Of a stretch of 64,000 nt of DNA, positions 17,121 through 24,828 are shown piece by piece. The first letter of the stretch is position 1. Each line of letters begins with the position of its first letter. The notes under the pieces were generated by a model. That model had not been told where the DNA came from. It did no database searches and saw nothing but the letters and a program-made list of their open reading frames with translations. The DNA comes from Fimbriimonas ginsengisoli Gsoil 348 (GTDB taxonomy: Bacteria > Armatimonadota > Fimbriimonadia > Fimbriimonadales > Fimbriimonadaceae): positions 1-64,000 of the forward strand of contig CAMCVK010000013.1 in assembly GCA_945881865.1 (NCBI GenBank), written 5' to 3'. Made by a program: the position numbers and the translations under genes.

Positions 17121-17708
17121 CTAGGCTCCGATGGCGAGTTCGAGATTGCCGTACCTCCGCTCGGCGGGGTCGTTTGTCGCCAAGATGCAAGCCCCACGCT
17201 CCGCTTGCTCTCGCACCAGGTCGTCGATGAGCGCGATTCCGTCGGCGTCGAGAGCGGCCCCGGGTTCATCCAAGGCGAGAATCTGCGGGCCGGCCTGGGC
17301 GGCGAGAGCCAGCTTCAGCCGCGCGCGCATTCCGGTCGAGAGCAGACCCGCCGGACGGTCGGCAAAAGCCGCGAGGCCGATGCGTTCCAGCCAGAAGCGC
17401 ACGTTCGCTTCCGTGCCCCGGCAGTCGGCGGTGAACTCGAGGTGCTCGGCGACGGTGAGGTTCGCGTACACCGCCTGGTCAATCGCCGAAAAACCCCAGA
17501 ATGTGCTCGGGTCGCCATCGAAGGTAATGGTGCCTCGATCCGGAGTCTCCAATCCGACCAGGCACCGAAGAAACGTCGACTTGCCGCTTCCGTTCGCGCC
17601 GGTAACCACCAGCACGTCGCCGCGCGCAAGCTCCAGCGAAACGTTTTGAAACAGCGACTGCCGTCCGTACCGTTTCGAAAGACCTTCGACGACGAGAAGC
17701 GGCTTCAC
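17121..17708 (-). CDS. ccmA: Haem exporter ATP-binding protein CcmA
   Basis: This short ABC ATPase (195 aa, typical for CcmA) has Walker A GANGSGKST, a signature region LLSTGMRARLKLALA and Walker B QILALDEPGAALD. It supplies ATP hydrolysis for the CcmABCD complex. The signature is LSTGM instead of LSGGQ, a variation often seen in CcmA. The GTG start overlaps the speE stop (GTGA), so translation is probably coupled to spermidine synthase. Confidence 0.92.
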   Translation of the reverse strand: MKPLLVVEGLSKRYGRQSLFQNVSLELARGDVLVVTGANGSGKSTFLRCLVGLETPDRGTITFDGDPSTFWGFSAIDQAVYANLTVAEHLEFTADCRGTEANVRFWLERIGLAAFADRPAGLLSTGMRARLKLALAAQAGPQILALDEPGAALDADGIALIDDLVREQAERGACILATNDPAERRYGNLELAIGA

Positions 17709-18526
17709 GCGAAGCGCACGTTGGATCGGGCGAGGGCGTAGGTCTCGGGCGTGAGGTAGACCAGCGGCACGCTGGTCGCGGGCAGGTCCTCGGCCAAGGT
17801 CGCTCCGCGGCTGGCGAAGGCGAATCCGCTGTAGCCACCGAACGAAGGAACTAGCCCAACGTAGCTACCGGTTTGCGGGAACACCTTGCCGAACTCGCCG
17901 AGAATGGCATCCAGGCTATACGGGCAGAAGACAAAGTTGTCGGCTTGGGTTACCAGGAATCCGTCCGGCGAAAGCAGCCGGAACAGGTCCCGATAGAACG
18001 GCTCGGTAAACAGCATCTCGCTAAGGTTCCCGCTCTCGCCTTCGTAAACGTCCGTCGAGTCCGAGACGATCAGATCGTACGGAGCGAGGTCGGCTTTCAC
18101 GAACTCGAAGGCGTCCGTGAGGTGCAGGTGAACGCGCGGGTCTTCGAAAGCGCCTTCGGCCAGTCGAGGCAAGAACTCGCGGGAAGCTTCCACCACGCCG
18201 GCGTCGATCTCGACCATGTCGATGGTTTCCAGGCTTTCGTGCCGGCAAAGCTCACGAATCGCTCCGCCGTCGCCGCCGCCGATGACGAGCGCGCGGCGCG
18301 GATTCGGAACCGAAAGAAGGGGAACCTGGACGAGCAGTTCGTGGTAGGCCCGCTCGTCCATCTCGGCCAGTTGGATGTGGCCATCCAGCAGTAACACGCG
18401 CCCGAGGACCTCGGTGTCGTAGATATCGATGCGCTGAAATTCGGTCTGGCGCTCTAAAAGATGCTCGCTGATCTGGACGTTAACGGAGAGCTTGTCTCCG
18501 CGGATCGGCATCGTGAAGTGCGCCAT
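17705..18526 (-). CDS. speE: Spermidine/polyamine synthase
   Basis: The enzyme transfers an aminopropyl group from decarboxylated SAM to putrescine or a related amine. Diagnostic pieces are the N-terminal ERQTEFQRIDIYDTEVLGRVLLLDG, the cofactor loop VIGGGDGGAIRE, the acidic VEIDAGVVEASREF and the catalytic DLIVSDSTDVYEG. The 273 aa length is normal. It heads an operon in which ccmA, ccmB, ccmC, the ccmD-like gene and a methyltransferase follow with overlapping ends. No speD (SAM decarboxylase) is in the window. Confidence 0.9.
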   Translation of the reverse strand: MAHFTMPIRGDKLSVNVQISEHLLERQTEFQRIDIYDTEVLGRVLLLDGHIQLAEMDERAYHELLVQVPLLSVPNPRRALVIGGGDGGAIRELCRHESLETIDMVEIDAGVVEASREFLPRLAEGAFEDPRVHLHLTDAFEFVKADLAPYDLIVSDSTDVYEGESGNLSEMLFTEPFYRDLFRLLSPDGFLVTQADNFVFCPYSLDAILGEFGKVFPQTGSYVGLVPSFGGYSGFAFASRGATLAEDLPATSVPLVYLTPETYALARSNVRFA

Positions 18527-18545
18527 AGACCTCTATTGAACCGGT

Positions 18546-18983
18546 TTAGCCCTCGGCTTTGCGGGTAAGAGTGAGGTTTCCGGCCCCGACTGCGCCCGTG
18601 CTGGCGAGGGTTTTCCCACTTTCGTCGAGCTTCATCTCAAGTGTTTTGAGCGATTTAGCCGCGTTGTCAATCTGGGCGGCAGCGCCGGGAATGGCGCCCA
18701 AGGTCTTCTTCAACTCAGCGGCAAAGTTGTCGACCGACTTGCCGTTGACGGTCGTCGTGGTGACGGTCACGGTTTCCTTCTCCAACTTCCAGGTTCCAGC
18801 GATGGCGATGGACATGTTGCCCGCGCCGGTGAAGGTGATGTCGACGGTGTGATCCGGCTTAAATTCGGCAGATCCGCCCGGGACGTCCCACTTACCCAAG
18901 ACCTTCGCTTCTGGGTTAGAGCAACCCGCCATGACCATGATTCCCAAAAGTGCCATGGCACCGAGAGCTACGCTTCGTTTCAC
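18546..18983 (-). CDS. Small lipoprotein of unknown function
   Basis: The signal KRSVALGAMALLGIMVMAG is followed by a Cys (lipobox VMAGC), so this 145 aa protein should be lipid-anchored. The mature part begins KVLGKWDVPGG and contains strands GSAEFKPDHTVDITF and IAGTWKLEKETVTVTTTTVNG, resembling small lipocalin-like or META-type domains that compare a value with a threshold. I do not recognise a specific family. GTG at 18983 is chosen because it gives the lipoprotein signal and GATAAT ends exactly 6 bases upstream. Confidence 0.75.
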   Translation of the reverse strand: MKRSVALGAMALLGIMVMAGCSNPEAKVLGKWDVPGGSAEFKPDHTVDITFTGAGNMSIAIAGTWKLEKETVTVTTTTVNGKSVDNFAAELKKTLGAIPGAAAQIDNAAKSLKTLEMKLDESGKTLASTGAVGAGNLTLTRKAEG

Positions 18984-18989
18984 GCTCCC

Positions 18990-18995
18990 ATTATC
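18990..18995 (-). promoter_or_regulatory. Predicted -10 hexamer GATAAT, leaderless geometry
   Basis: GATAAT on the minus strand is separated from the GTG at 18983 by 6 bases, so transcription should begin at the start codon. Confidence 0.6.
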
Positions 18996-19021
18996 CTCGC
19001 GATGGCGCGCCAAATGCTGAA

Positions 19022-19765
19022 TCATTCTTGTGTCCGTTGGTAAATGCGAACGACGGCCCTCATGAGATGCGTTACGCCCGCGAATCCGAGCAACACCAAA
19101 AAGCCCAGACCCTCGGAAAACATCCAAAAAATCATGAGCGCAATCGCGGCGGCGTAGACCCAGCGCCACAGAAAGCGCAGGTACGGCTCCAATCCCGCCA
19201 TGGCCAGCGCAAGGCCGGTGCCGACGATGGCCACGTTCGGCTTATAGCCGATGGGGACAAGCGGCTCCCACATGGCTTCGGTAATGATGCCAAACGCGAT
19301 GAGCCCAAGGCCGTAGAACGCGAGCAGCAGAATCTTCGTGTCCGTCGCCGGCAGCGTGATCGGCTCCTTAAAGTCTTCCCACCGAATCGGCTCGCGCTTC
19401 TTCTTGATCGGAGGCGAATACTCCGGGTACTGCGTCCACAACGGCGGCTGGGCCGCAAAGTCCATTGGATTCCTGGCGAGCAAGGGAGGAGCCGCAACGG
19501 GCGGCAGAATCGGCGGCGGCGGCGCATCGTACTGCGGATAGGCGGGAAGCTCCGGCGTGGTTTCCGGGCGGGCGTCTTCAAATCGATCCGGTGCGTCCGT
19601 TGGGCTGAAGAGGTGATGCTCCGGGATCGGCGGCGGCGTGTCGTACTGCGGTTTAGCGTCATCGAACCGATCGGGCTCCGTCGCTGCGCTGTAGGCGTGA
19701 TGGTCTGCCACCGGCTCTGGAGATGGACTCGATTCAAACGATGGTGGGTCTTGGGGATCCTGCAT
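19022..19765 (-). CDS. Membrane protein with proline-rich cytoplasmic domain
   Basis: The first 120 residues are disordered and rich in Pro, Asp and aromatic residues. They contain two copies of a (D/E)PDRF(D/E)DA(K/R)P..(D/T)TPP motif, suggesting internal duplication. After a basic patch (PIKKKREPIRWEDF), about four membrane helices follow (KILLLAFYGLGLIAFGIITEA; VAIVGTGLALAMAGL; WVYAAAIALMIFWMF; FLVLLGFAGVTHLMRAVV). No family is recognised. It is 247 aa, divergent from the ABC ATPase gene on the right. Confidence 0.7.
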   Translation of the reverse strand: MQDPQDPPSFESSPSPEPVADHHAYSAATEPDRFDDAKPQYDTPPPIPEHHLFSPTDAPDRFEDARPETTPELPAYPQYDAPPPPILPPVAAPPLLARNPMDFAAQPPLWTQYPEYSPPIKKKREPIRWEDFKEPITLPATDTKILLLAFYGLGLIAFGIITEAMWEPLVPIGYKPNVAIVGTGLALAMAGLEPYLRFLWRWVYAAAIALMIFWMFSEGLGFLVLLGFAGVTHLMRAVVRIYQRTQE

Positions 19766-19892
19766 ACGCCGTCGTCCGGGCTTCCTAGCTTAACACGTGG
19801 AATTCTTGCTTGTTACCAAAGGCCCAAAACTTCCCGGCAAGAATGTGCGGTCCCGGGACACCCTTGGCTTGCGGGTAGCGTATTACCCATTC

Positions 19893-20642
19893 ATGGGCAA
19901 GGCGATTATTGAAACGAAGGGTCTCAGCAAACGGTATGTCATGGGAGATCAGGTCGTCAACGCACTCAAAGACGTCAACCTGACGATTGAGCAAGGCGAG
20001 TTTGTTGCCATCATGGGCCCGTCTGGCTCCGGCAAGTCGACGTTTATGAACCTCATCGGGTGTCTTGACCGTCCCACAGCCGGCGAATATTTGCTGAACG
20101 CAGAGGCGGTTGCTTACATGGAAGACAACCAGCTGGCCGAAATCCGTAACAAGTACATCGGCTTCGTGTTCCAGAACTTTAACCTTTTGCCCCGAACGAC
20201 GGCTCTTAAGAACGTCGAACTTCCGCTGATGTACGCCGGTGCCAAGAACCGCTCCCAGCGCGCCAAGAAAGCGCTGGAGATGGTCGGTCTCGCCCAGCGA
20301 ATGGATCACACGCCCGCGATGCTCTCGGGTGGCCAGCAGCAGCGCGTTGCCATCGCCCGCGCCATCGTGAACGAACCGGTTTTGATCCTTGGCGACGAGC
20401 CGACCGGAAACCTAGACTCGCGCACCTCCGAGGAGATCATGGCGGTGTTCCAACAGCTCAACCGCGAGGGCAAAACGGTCGTAATCGTTACCCACGAAGA
20501 GGACGTTGCGCTGCACTGCAAGCGGATCATCCGGTTTAAGGATGGAGCCGTGCGGGTGGATGAGAAGGTGGCGGTTCAGACCGACGCGCGCGAAGTATTG
20601 AAGATGATGGACACGCCGGAAGGCGGAAAAGTAGCCGCCTAA
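19893..20642 (+). CDS. ABC transporter ATP-binding protein, MacB/LolD type
   Basis: The protein (249 aa) has Walker [11 protein letters not shown]-loop [21 protein letters not shown], signature [15 protein letters not shown], Walker [14 protein letters not shown] and H-loop VTHEED. The NFNLLP..TALENVELPL phrase is characteristic of the ATPases that pair with FtsX-like permeases (MacB, LolD, DevA), which export lipoproteins, peptides or lipids rather than import. The expected permease is not adjacent. The ATG at 19893 is chosen because homologues begin there and a -10-like TATTAC ends 6 bases upstream. Its stop codon overlaps the stop of the convergent TPR gene. Confidence 0.9.
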   Translation: MGKAIIETKGLSKRYVMGDQVVNALKDVNLTIEQGEFVAIMGPSGSGKSTFMNLIGCLDRPTAGEYLLNAEAVAYMEDNQLAEIRNKYIGFVFQNFNLLPRTTALKNVELPLMYAGAKNRSQRAKKALEMVGLAQRMDHTPAMLSGGQQQRVAIARAIVNEPVLILGDEPTGNLDSRTSEEIMAVFQQLNREGKTVVIVTHEEDVALHCKRIIRFKDGAVRVDEKVAVQTDAREVLKMMDTPEGGKVAA

Positions 20643-21193
20643 CCGGCGGCTTTCTTTCTTTCTTTCGCTCGCTTCAGGTTCTGGACGGCCGACAGATCCT
20701 TCGGGTAGAGCTTTAGGTAGCGCTCCCACACTTTGATCGACTTGTCGTAATTCTTCATCCGTGAGTGCGCGTTCGCCACGATCCGGAACAAGTTTGGGTG
20801 AGCCTTATCGGTGAGGGCGGGTTCGGCGACGGCAAGCGCTTTGGCGAACTCCCGCTTGATGAAGAGCGATTGCGCCTCCATTAGCGCACCGTCCGGGTCC
20901 TTCGGGTTGTTCTTCACGTAGCGGCGGTAAGCGGCGCGACCGGCCTCCGGCTGTTGCACGTTTTCTAGCATCCAGCCAAGATTGCTGGCGGTTTCGTAGT
21001 CGTTCGGATACAGGCTGGCCTGGAAGCGCAACGACTGGATGATCTTCGGATAGTCGCCCCGCTCGAACCAAACATCGGACTGCTGGTTGATGCGGTTGTA
21101 GGCGGCGACCCAGACGGATCGGACCCGAGGAGACTCCACTTCTGGCGCCGGGCCGCCGAGCAGCAAGAGAGGAAGCATCGCGACGCTGTTCAT
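20639..21193 (-). CDS. Secreted or periplasmic TPR protein
   Basis: The protein (184 aa) has a short hydrophobic start (SVAMLPLLLLGG) followed by tetratricopeptide-like helices: WFERGDYPKIIQSLRFQASLYPNDYETASNLGWML, GRAAYRRYVKNNPKDPDGALMEA and KSIKVWERYLKLYPKDLSAVQNL. These form a scaffold for protein contacts. TAGAAT lies 11 bases before the ATG. It is divergent from the RNase HIII gene (36 bp gap) and convergent with the ABC ATPase gene. Confidence 0.75.
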   Translation of the reverse strand: MNSVAMLPLLLLGGPAPEVESPRVRSVWVAAYNRINQQSDVWFERGDYPKIIQSLRFQASLYPNDYETASNLGWMLENVQQPEAGRAAYRRYVKNNPKDPDGALMEAQSLFIKREFAKALAVAEPALTDKAHPNLFRIVANAHSRMKNYDKSIKVWERYLKLYPKDLSAVQNLKRAKERKKAAG

Positions 21194-21235
21194 GGGCAGT
21201 CCAGATTCTACGCCGAATCCCGCATACTTGTGGCC

Positions 21236-21880
21236 GTGGCAGGTCTAGATCCGTTCAACGGTCGAATTGGCGTGGATGAAAGCGGAAAGGGCGATTTCTT
21301 TGGGCCTTTGGTCGTGGCCGCGTGCTACGTTGGGCCAGAACACGTGGCCGAACTGGAAGGCGTGAAGGACTCGAAAAAGCTCACCGACCCGCAGGCGATC
21401 CGGTTGGCGGCGATCATTCGGCGGGTCTGCCCCCACGAGGTCATCGGCATTGGACCCACGAAATACAACGAGCTTTACGAAAAATTTAAGAACCTGAACA
21501 AGTTGCTGGCCTGGGGCCACGCCCGCGCGATTGAGAACGTCCTCGAGAAACAGGAGGCCCACTTGGTGATTTCCGACCAGTTTGCCGCCGGGGGCGATGT
21601 CGTGAAGCGGGCTCTCTACGAAAAAGGAAAGGCCGTGGAGTTTCGCTCGATGGTGCGCGCCGAGGCGGATTTGGCGGTCGCGGCGGCGTCGATCTTAGCG
21701 CGGGCTGAGTTCTTGAGCCGACTTCGTAAGCTCAGTGAGGAGTTTGGAATCGAACTCCCGAAAGGGGCCACGAACGTGATTGGCCCCGGAAAGCGATTTG
21801 TGCAGATGCATGGCCCGGCGGCGTTGTCGCAAGTGGCAAAAATGCACTTCCGGACCGCCGGGCAAGTTTTGGCTGGCTAA
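21236..21880 (+). CDS. rnhC: Ribonuclease HIII, lacking the N-terminal substrate-binding domain
   Basis: RNase HIII cuts the RNA strand of RNA-DNA hybrids. The catalytic opening GVDESGKGDFFGPLVVAACYV is the HIII form (HII has a different phrase), followed by VKDSKKLTD, the central Asp in VISDQFA and the RAEADLAVAAASILARAEF motif. HIII proteins are usually about 300 aa with a TBP-like N-terminal domain; here only about 214 aa of catalytic domain exist and the divergent TPR gene leaves no room for more. CATACT ends 7 bases before the GTG at 21236; a GTG at 21230 is the alternative start. Confidence 0.88.
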   Translation: MAGLDPFNGRIGVDESGKGDFFGPLVVAACYVGPEHVAELEGVKDSKKLTDPQAIRLAAIIRRVCPHEVIGIGPTKYNELYEKFKNLNKLLAWGHARAIENVLEKQEAHLVISDQFAAGGDVVKRALYEKGKAVEFRSMVRAEADLAVAAASILARAEFLSRLRKLSEEFGIELPKGATNVIGPGKRFVQMHGPAALSQVAKMHFRTAGQVLAG

Positions 21881-21881
21881 C

Positions 21882-22517
21882 TTATTTAGCTTGGCCGCCG
21901 GTAAGGGCAACGCGAAGCTCGATCGAATCGCCAACGACCTTCGACGTTCGCTCATCCTGGGGTCCGATCGCGAAGTCCTTTCGGCTGATCGTGAAGTCGG
22001 TGCGGAGCTTGAAGGTGTCGCCCTGCATCCCGCCGCGGGTTCGGTCGGCAAGACCGCCCTTGATGTGCTGGACCGTTACCGGCGTCGTGACTTCCTTCGT
22101 GATGCCGCGAACCGTGAGGTCGCCCGTTACGACGGCCACGAGTCGGCCGGCCTTGTTGGCCTTTCCGGCCTTGACCTTCTTCAGCTTGAACTCGATGGTC
22201 GGGTACTTCGTGGTATCGAGCCACTGGCCGCCTTGAATGTGCTCGGACATCAGGGCAACCGGTGCCGCGATGGTCTTGGCGTCGATGACGAGGGTGCCGC
22301 TGCTCTTGGCCGGGTTCGCCGGGTCGAACACAAGGGTGCCCGAGACGCCGCTTGCGGAGCCGGCAATCGGCTCAAGCGGGGAGTCGATGAACCACTGCAC
22401 GCTGTTGATCTTCTTCGGGTCGGAGAAGTCGAATTTGAGGGCACCGGGGGCTTGGGCAAGGGCCGGAAGCACGAGGGCACCTACGAGGACGGAGCTGATA
22501 ATTAGACCGCGTTTCAC
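21882..22517 (-). CDS. YceI-family periplasmic protein
   Basis: The signal peptide (GLIISSVLVGALVLPALA, cleaved before QAP) leads into a YceI lipocalin-like barrel of about 190 residues: DPKKINSVQWFIDSPLEPI, GTLVIDAKTI..PVALMSEHIQGGQWLDTTKYPTIEFK, VTGDLTVRGITKEVTTPVTV and the C-terminal FTISRKDFAIG. YceI proteins bind isoprenoid-like lipids in the periplasm. I take the GTG at 22517 as start because it gives a proper signal peptide and CATAGT (22525-22530) ends 7 bases upstream. Just beyond its promoter lies the left repeat of the AAA/PIN cassette. Confidence 0.88.
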   Translation of the reverse strand: MKRGLIISSVLVGALVLPALAQAPGALKFDFSDPKKINSVQWFIDSPLEPIAGSASGVSGTLVFDPANPAKSSGTLVIDAKTIAAPVALMSEHIQGGQWLDTTKYPTIEFKLKKVKAGKANKAGRLVAVVTGDLTVRGITKEVTTPVTVQHIKGGLADRTRGGMQGDTFKLRTDFTISRKDFAIGPQDERTSKVVGDSIELRVALTGGQAK

Positions 22518-22551
22518 ATCCTCTACTATGCCCGACCGCATCCCTTGCGTT

Positions 22552-22677
22552 GCACTAGGCTACGAAAAACTTCCGCAGATCCCAATACTTCGCAAGGATA
22601 TTCGAGCCTGGGTACCGCTTTGCCAACGATCCGATGGCCGCCCACTCGGTCGCCCGGTAGGGATACGGCGGCACGAA
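22552..22677. repeat. Left 126 bp direct repeat of the AAA/PIN cassette
   Basis: This segment matches 24703-24828 at a constant offset of 2151 bp, from GCACTAGGCTACG to GGCGGCACGAA. I see one difference (GGCCGCCC here, GGCCTCCC at the right). The right copy is the true 3' end of the DUF5107 gene, so this copy is a duplication of it. Confidence 0.92.
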
Positions 22678-22692
22678 ACCGGTCGTCTCGGC
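22555..22692 (-). pseudogene. Stranded 3' end of a DUF5107-type gene
   Basis: On the minus strand the fragment encodes the last about 46 residues of the DUF5107 protein (AETTGFVPPYPYRATEWAAIGSLAKRYPG and on to LRKFFVA). The last 126 bp are almost identical to the intact gene. Just upstream the match continues only at protein level (AETTGF against AEATGF) with many base differences, so this piece seems to derive from a diverged homologue. No start or rest of the gene is present. Confidence 0.8.
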
Positions 22693-22772
22693 GAAACGCG
22701 CCGGTGGTCGGGAGTATGAACTTCGGCACGCTCCAGGAGCATTGCCTGTTGTATTCTCTTTACTAACCGCGT

Positions 22773-24134
22773 ATGCGCAATTCGACGACGAGACCTTCTT
22801 CAGACGAGACGAGCCAAACAACGCGGCTTATTAGTCGCATCACGTCGGTCAAGGTCGGTGGATTCAAGGCAATTTCTCAGGTCAAAGACATTGAGATCGG
22901 CTCGCTAACGATTCTGGCCGGGGCAAATAGTTCCGGCAAGTCGAGTGCACTTCAGCCTTTGCTTATTCTGAAGCAGACCATCGATGACCATTTGGGCGGT
23001 TCAGACTTAGTCTTGGCAGCCGGACATACAGATTTCACCGACAAGGAGCAGATTTTGTCGAAGTCGTCCGAAAACGGGGACCCTTACCCGCTCACGATTG
23101 GGTTGACCGTTAAGGACTACTCAATGCGCCAAACTTATCGTTCAGTGAACAGCAATCCACTAGCGATAGCTGCCATTTTATACAGTTCTCCACACTTTCA
23201 CCCGGACGGTCTGGCGTTAGCGCCCGAAATGACTTCGGAAGACATAAAGCGGGCAATAGATAATTGGTTTCGCCAAAGCCCAGAATCATTCCGCCCGCCC
23301 AATTTGCGCCCTAAGGTTGATAGCGGAATTCTATCTGTGGCAATGGATACCACGGAAGATAGTGCGAACCTTAAGATCATAGGTACGGACGAGCCTGCAG
23401 CAGTGGCGATGTCTTTTCCATTTCCATTTATAACGGCCCTATCTCGCGTTCTTCACGTAAAGGGGGTGCGAGGCTTGGGGCGGCAACCCCGCTTTACTCC
23501 TCCGCGAGGGGATCTGTTTCCTGGCCCGATTGAACTCTATGCAGCTTCGCTACTGTTAAAGTGGCAAGAAGATAGGGACGCACGACTGGATCAGCTCCGC
23601 GCTCAGCTCGCTAAGCTTGCCCTCACCGCATCGATCAGTGCCAAGTCAATCAACGACTCCACCGCAGAAATTTCGGTCGGGCGATCACTGGCTCATCCCG
23701 ATGAATTGGTGAGCATCGCCGACGTGGGCTTTGGCGTTTCTCAGGTGCTGCCGGTCCTACTCGCGTTGTTGGCCGCAGAGCCCGGCCGCCTTGTCTACAT
23801 CGAGCAGCCCGAAGTTCATCTCCATCCGAACGCCCAAGTTGCCCTCGCCCAGATCATTTGCGAAGCGGTCCAGAAAGGCATTCAGGTTGTGATGGAGACA
23901 CACAGCGAGCTAATGCTTTTGGCCGTTCAAACGGCTGTTGCGAAGCAGGAACTCGATCCGTCGCAAGTTGTCCTGCACTGGTTTTCTCAGAGTAAGGAAA
24001 CCGGAGAAACGCAGATCGACTCTCGAAAGCCCGAGCCAGATGGTAGTTTCGGAGATTGGCCCGTAGATTTCTCGGCCGTAACAATGGATGCCCAGCTGGC
24101 CTATCTCCGAAGCGTGCATGCGATCGCAGACTGA
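22773..24134 (+). CDS. DUF3696-like AAA ATPase (SMC/RecF-type), putative defence or nuclease-regulating protein
   Basis: The protein (453 aa) starts with a SMC/RecF-like module: KVGGFKAISQVKDIEIGSLTILAGANSSGKSS (Walker A at residues 50-58). It ends with SIADVGFGVSQVLPVLLALL (signature-like), RLVYIEQPEVHLHP (Walker B, about 341-352) and METHSELM (His near 377). The last 60 residues (VVLHWFSQ...PDGSFGDWPVDFSA) match the DUF3696 extension. Such single-chain ATPases commonly sense a trigger and control a partner effector. The partner here is the PIN-like gene 5 bases downstream. GC is visibly lower than in neighbours (30 of 60 bases at 23161-23220 against 42 of 60 at 25021-25080, hand counts), suggesting transfer. 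TTTACT lies about 8 bases before the ATG. Confidence 0.85.
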   Translation: MRNSTTRPSSDETSQTTRLISRITSVKVGGFKAISQVKDIEIGSLTILAGANSSGKSSALQPLLILKQTIDDHLGGSDLVLAAGHTDFTDKEQILSKSSENGDPYPLTIGLTVKDYSMRQTYRSVNSNPLAIAAILYSSPHFHPDGLALAPEMTSEDIKRAIDNWFRQSPESFRPPNLRPKVDSGILSVAMDTTEDSANLKIIGTDEPAAVAMSFPFPFITALSRVLHVKGVRGLGRQPRFTPPRGDLFPGPIELYAASLLLKWQEDRDARLDQLRAQLAKLALTASISAKSINDSTAEISVGRSLAHPDELVSIADVGFGVSQVLPVLLALLAAEPGRLVYIEQPEVHLHPNAQVALAQIICEAVQKGIQVVMETHSELMLLAVQTAVAKQELDPSQVVLHWFSQSKETGETQIDSRKPEPDGSFGDWPVDFSAVTMDAQLAYLRSVHAIAD

Positions 24135-24139
24135 GACCA

Positions 24140-24661
24140 ATGACAATTGTTGTTGACGCAGATATCGCCTGTTCTGCCGGGGGTCAAGCAGGGAAATCCA
24201 TTTGTTGCACTGAAATCCTGAAGGCAATAAACGATGAAGGCTTCCATATCCATTTTGGTCCGATACTCAGGGACGAGTGGTTTCGGAATATGAGTGCCTA
24301 CGCCCGGACCTGGTACGTCACCATGCGGGCGCGGAATCGGCTCGACCTCAGAGAAGCGGAGGAATGTCAGCTCCTTGGAGAGCATTTGCGAAGCCTTCCT
24401 TTGTCTCACAATCACAGCGGAATAATGCGGAGGGATCGCCACCTGGTAGATGCAGCCCTCGTGAGGGATTTCCGTATCGTCAGTGGGGATAAGAAGGCTA
24501 GGAATGCCTTTCGGACCACGGCATTACCAGCCGTGCCCCTTCTAGAATCAATCTACTGGGCTCAAGCGGATGATGGAAGTGCGGGTGAAGCATGTATTCA
24601 ATGGCTTCGAGGCGGTGCCCCCGATGACGAGACGTTAATGCTCCACTGCGAAATCAACTGA
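24140..24661 (+). CDS. PIN-like nuclease domain protein, partner of the AAA ATPase
   Basis: The protein (173 aa) begins TIVVDADIA, the first strand and acidic residue (D6, with D8) of a PIN-like fold. A central E46 (LRDEWF) and the late motif DRHLVDAALVRDFRIVSGDKK (D104, D117) complete a plausible four-acid metal site. PIN domains are Mg-dependent RNases or DNases. I assign this from motif order only; overall similarity is weak. The ATG lies 5 bases after the ATPase stop, so the two form one operon. It may be the toxic or nucleolytic effector governed by the ATPase. GC is also low (28 of 60 at 24241-24300, hand count). Confidence 0.65.
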   Translation: MTIVVDADIACSAGGQAGKSICCTEILKAINDEGFHIHFGPILRDEWFRNMSAYARTWYVTMRARNRLDLREAEECQLLGEHLRSLPLSHNHSGIMRRDRHLVDAALVRDFRIVSGDKKARNAFRTTALPAVPLLESIYWAQADDGSAGEACIQWLRGGAPDDETLMLHCEIN

Positions 24662-24702
24662 TCAGCGGTCGATAAACTCGAAACACGGCACCAGAACGTA
24701 AG

Positions 24703-24828
24703 GCACTAGGCTACGAAAAACTTCCGCAGATCCCAATACTTCGCAAGGATATTCGAGCCTGGGTACCGCTTTGCCAACGATCCGATGGCCTCCCACTCGG
24801 TCGCCCGGTAGGGATACGGCGGCACGAA
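24703..24828. repeat. Right 126 bp direct repeat of the AAA/PIN cassette
   Basis: This is the partner of 22552-22677. It includes the stop and last about 41 codons of the DUF5107 gene, which remains in frame with the full-length gene to the right. Confidence 0.92.
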
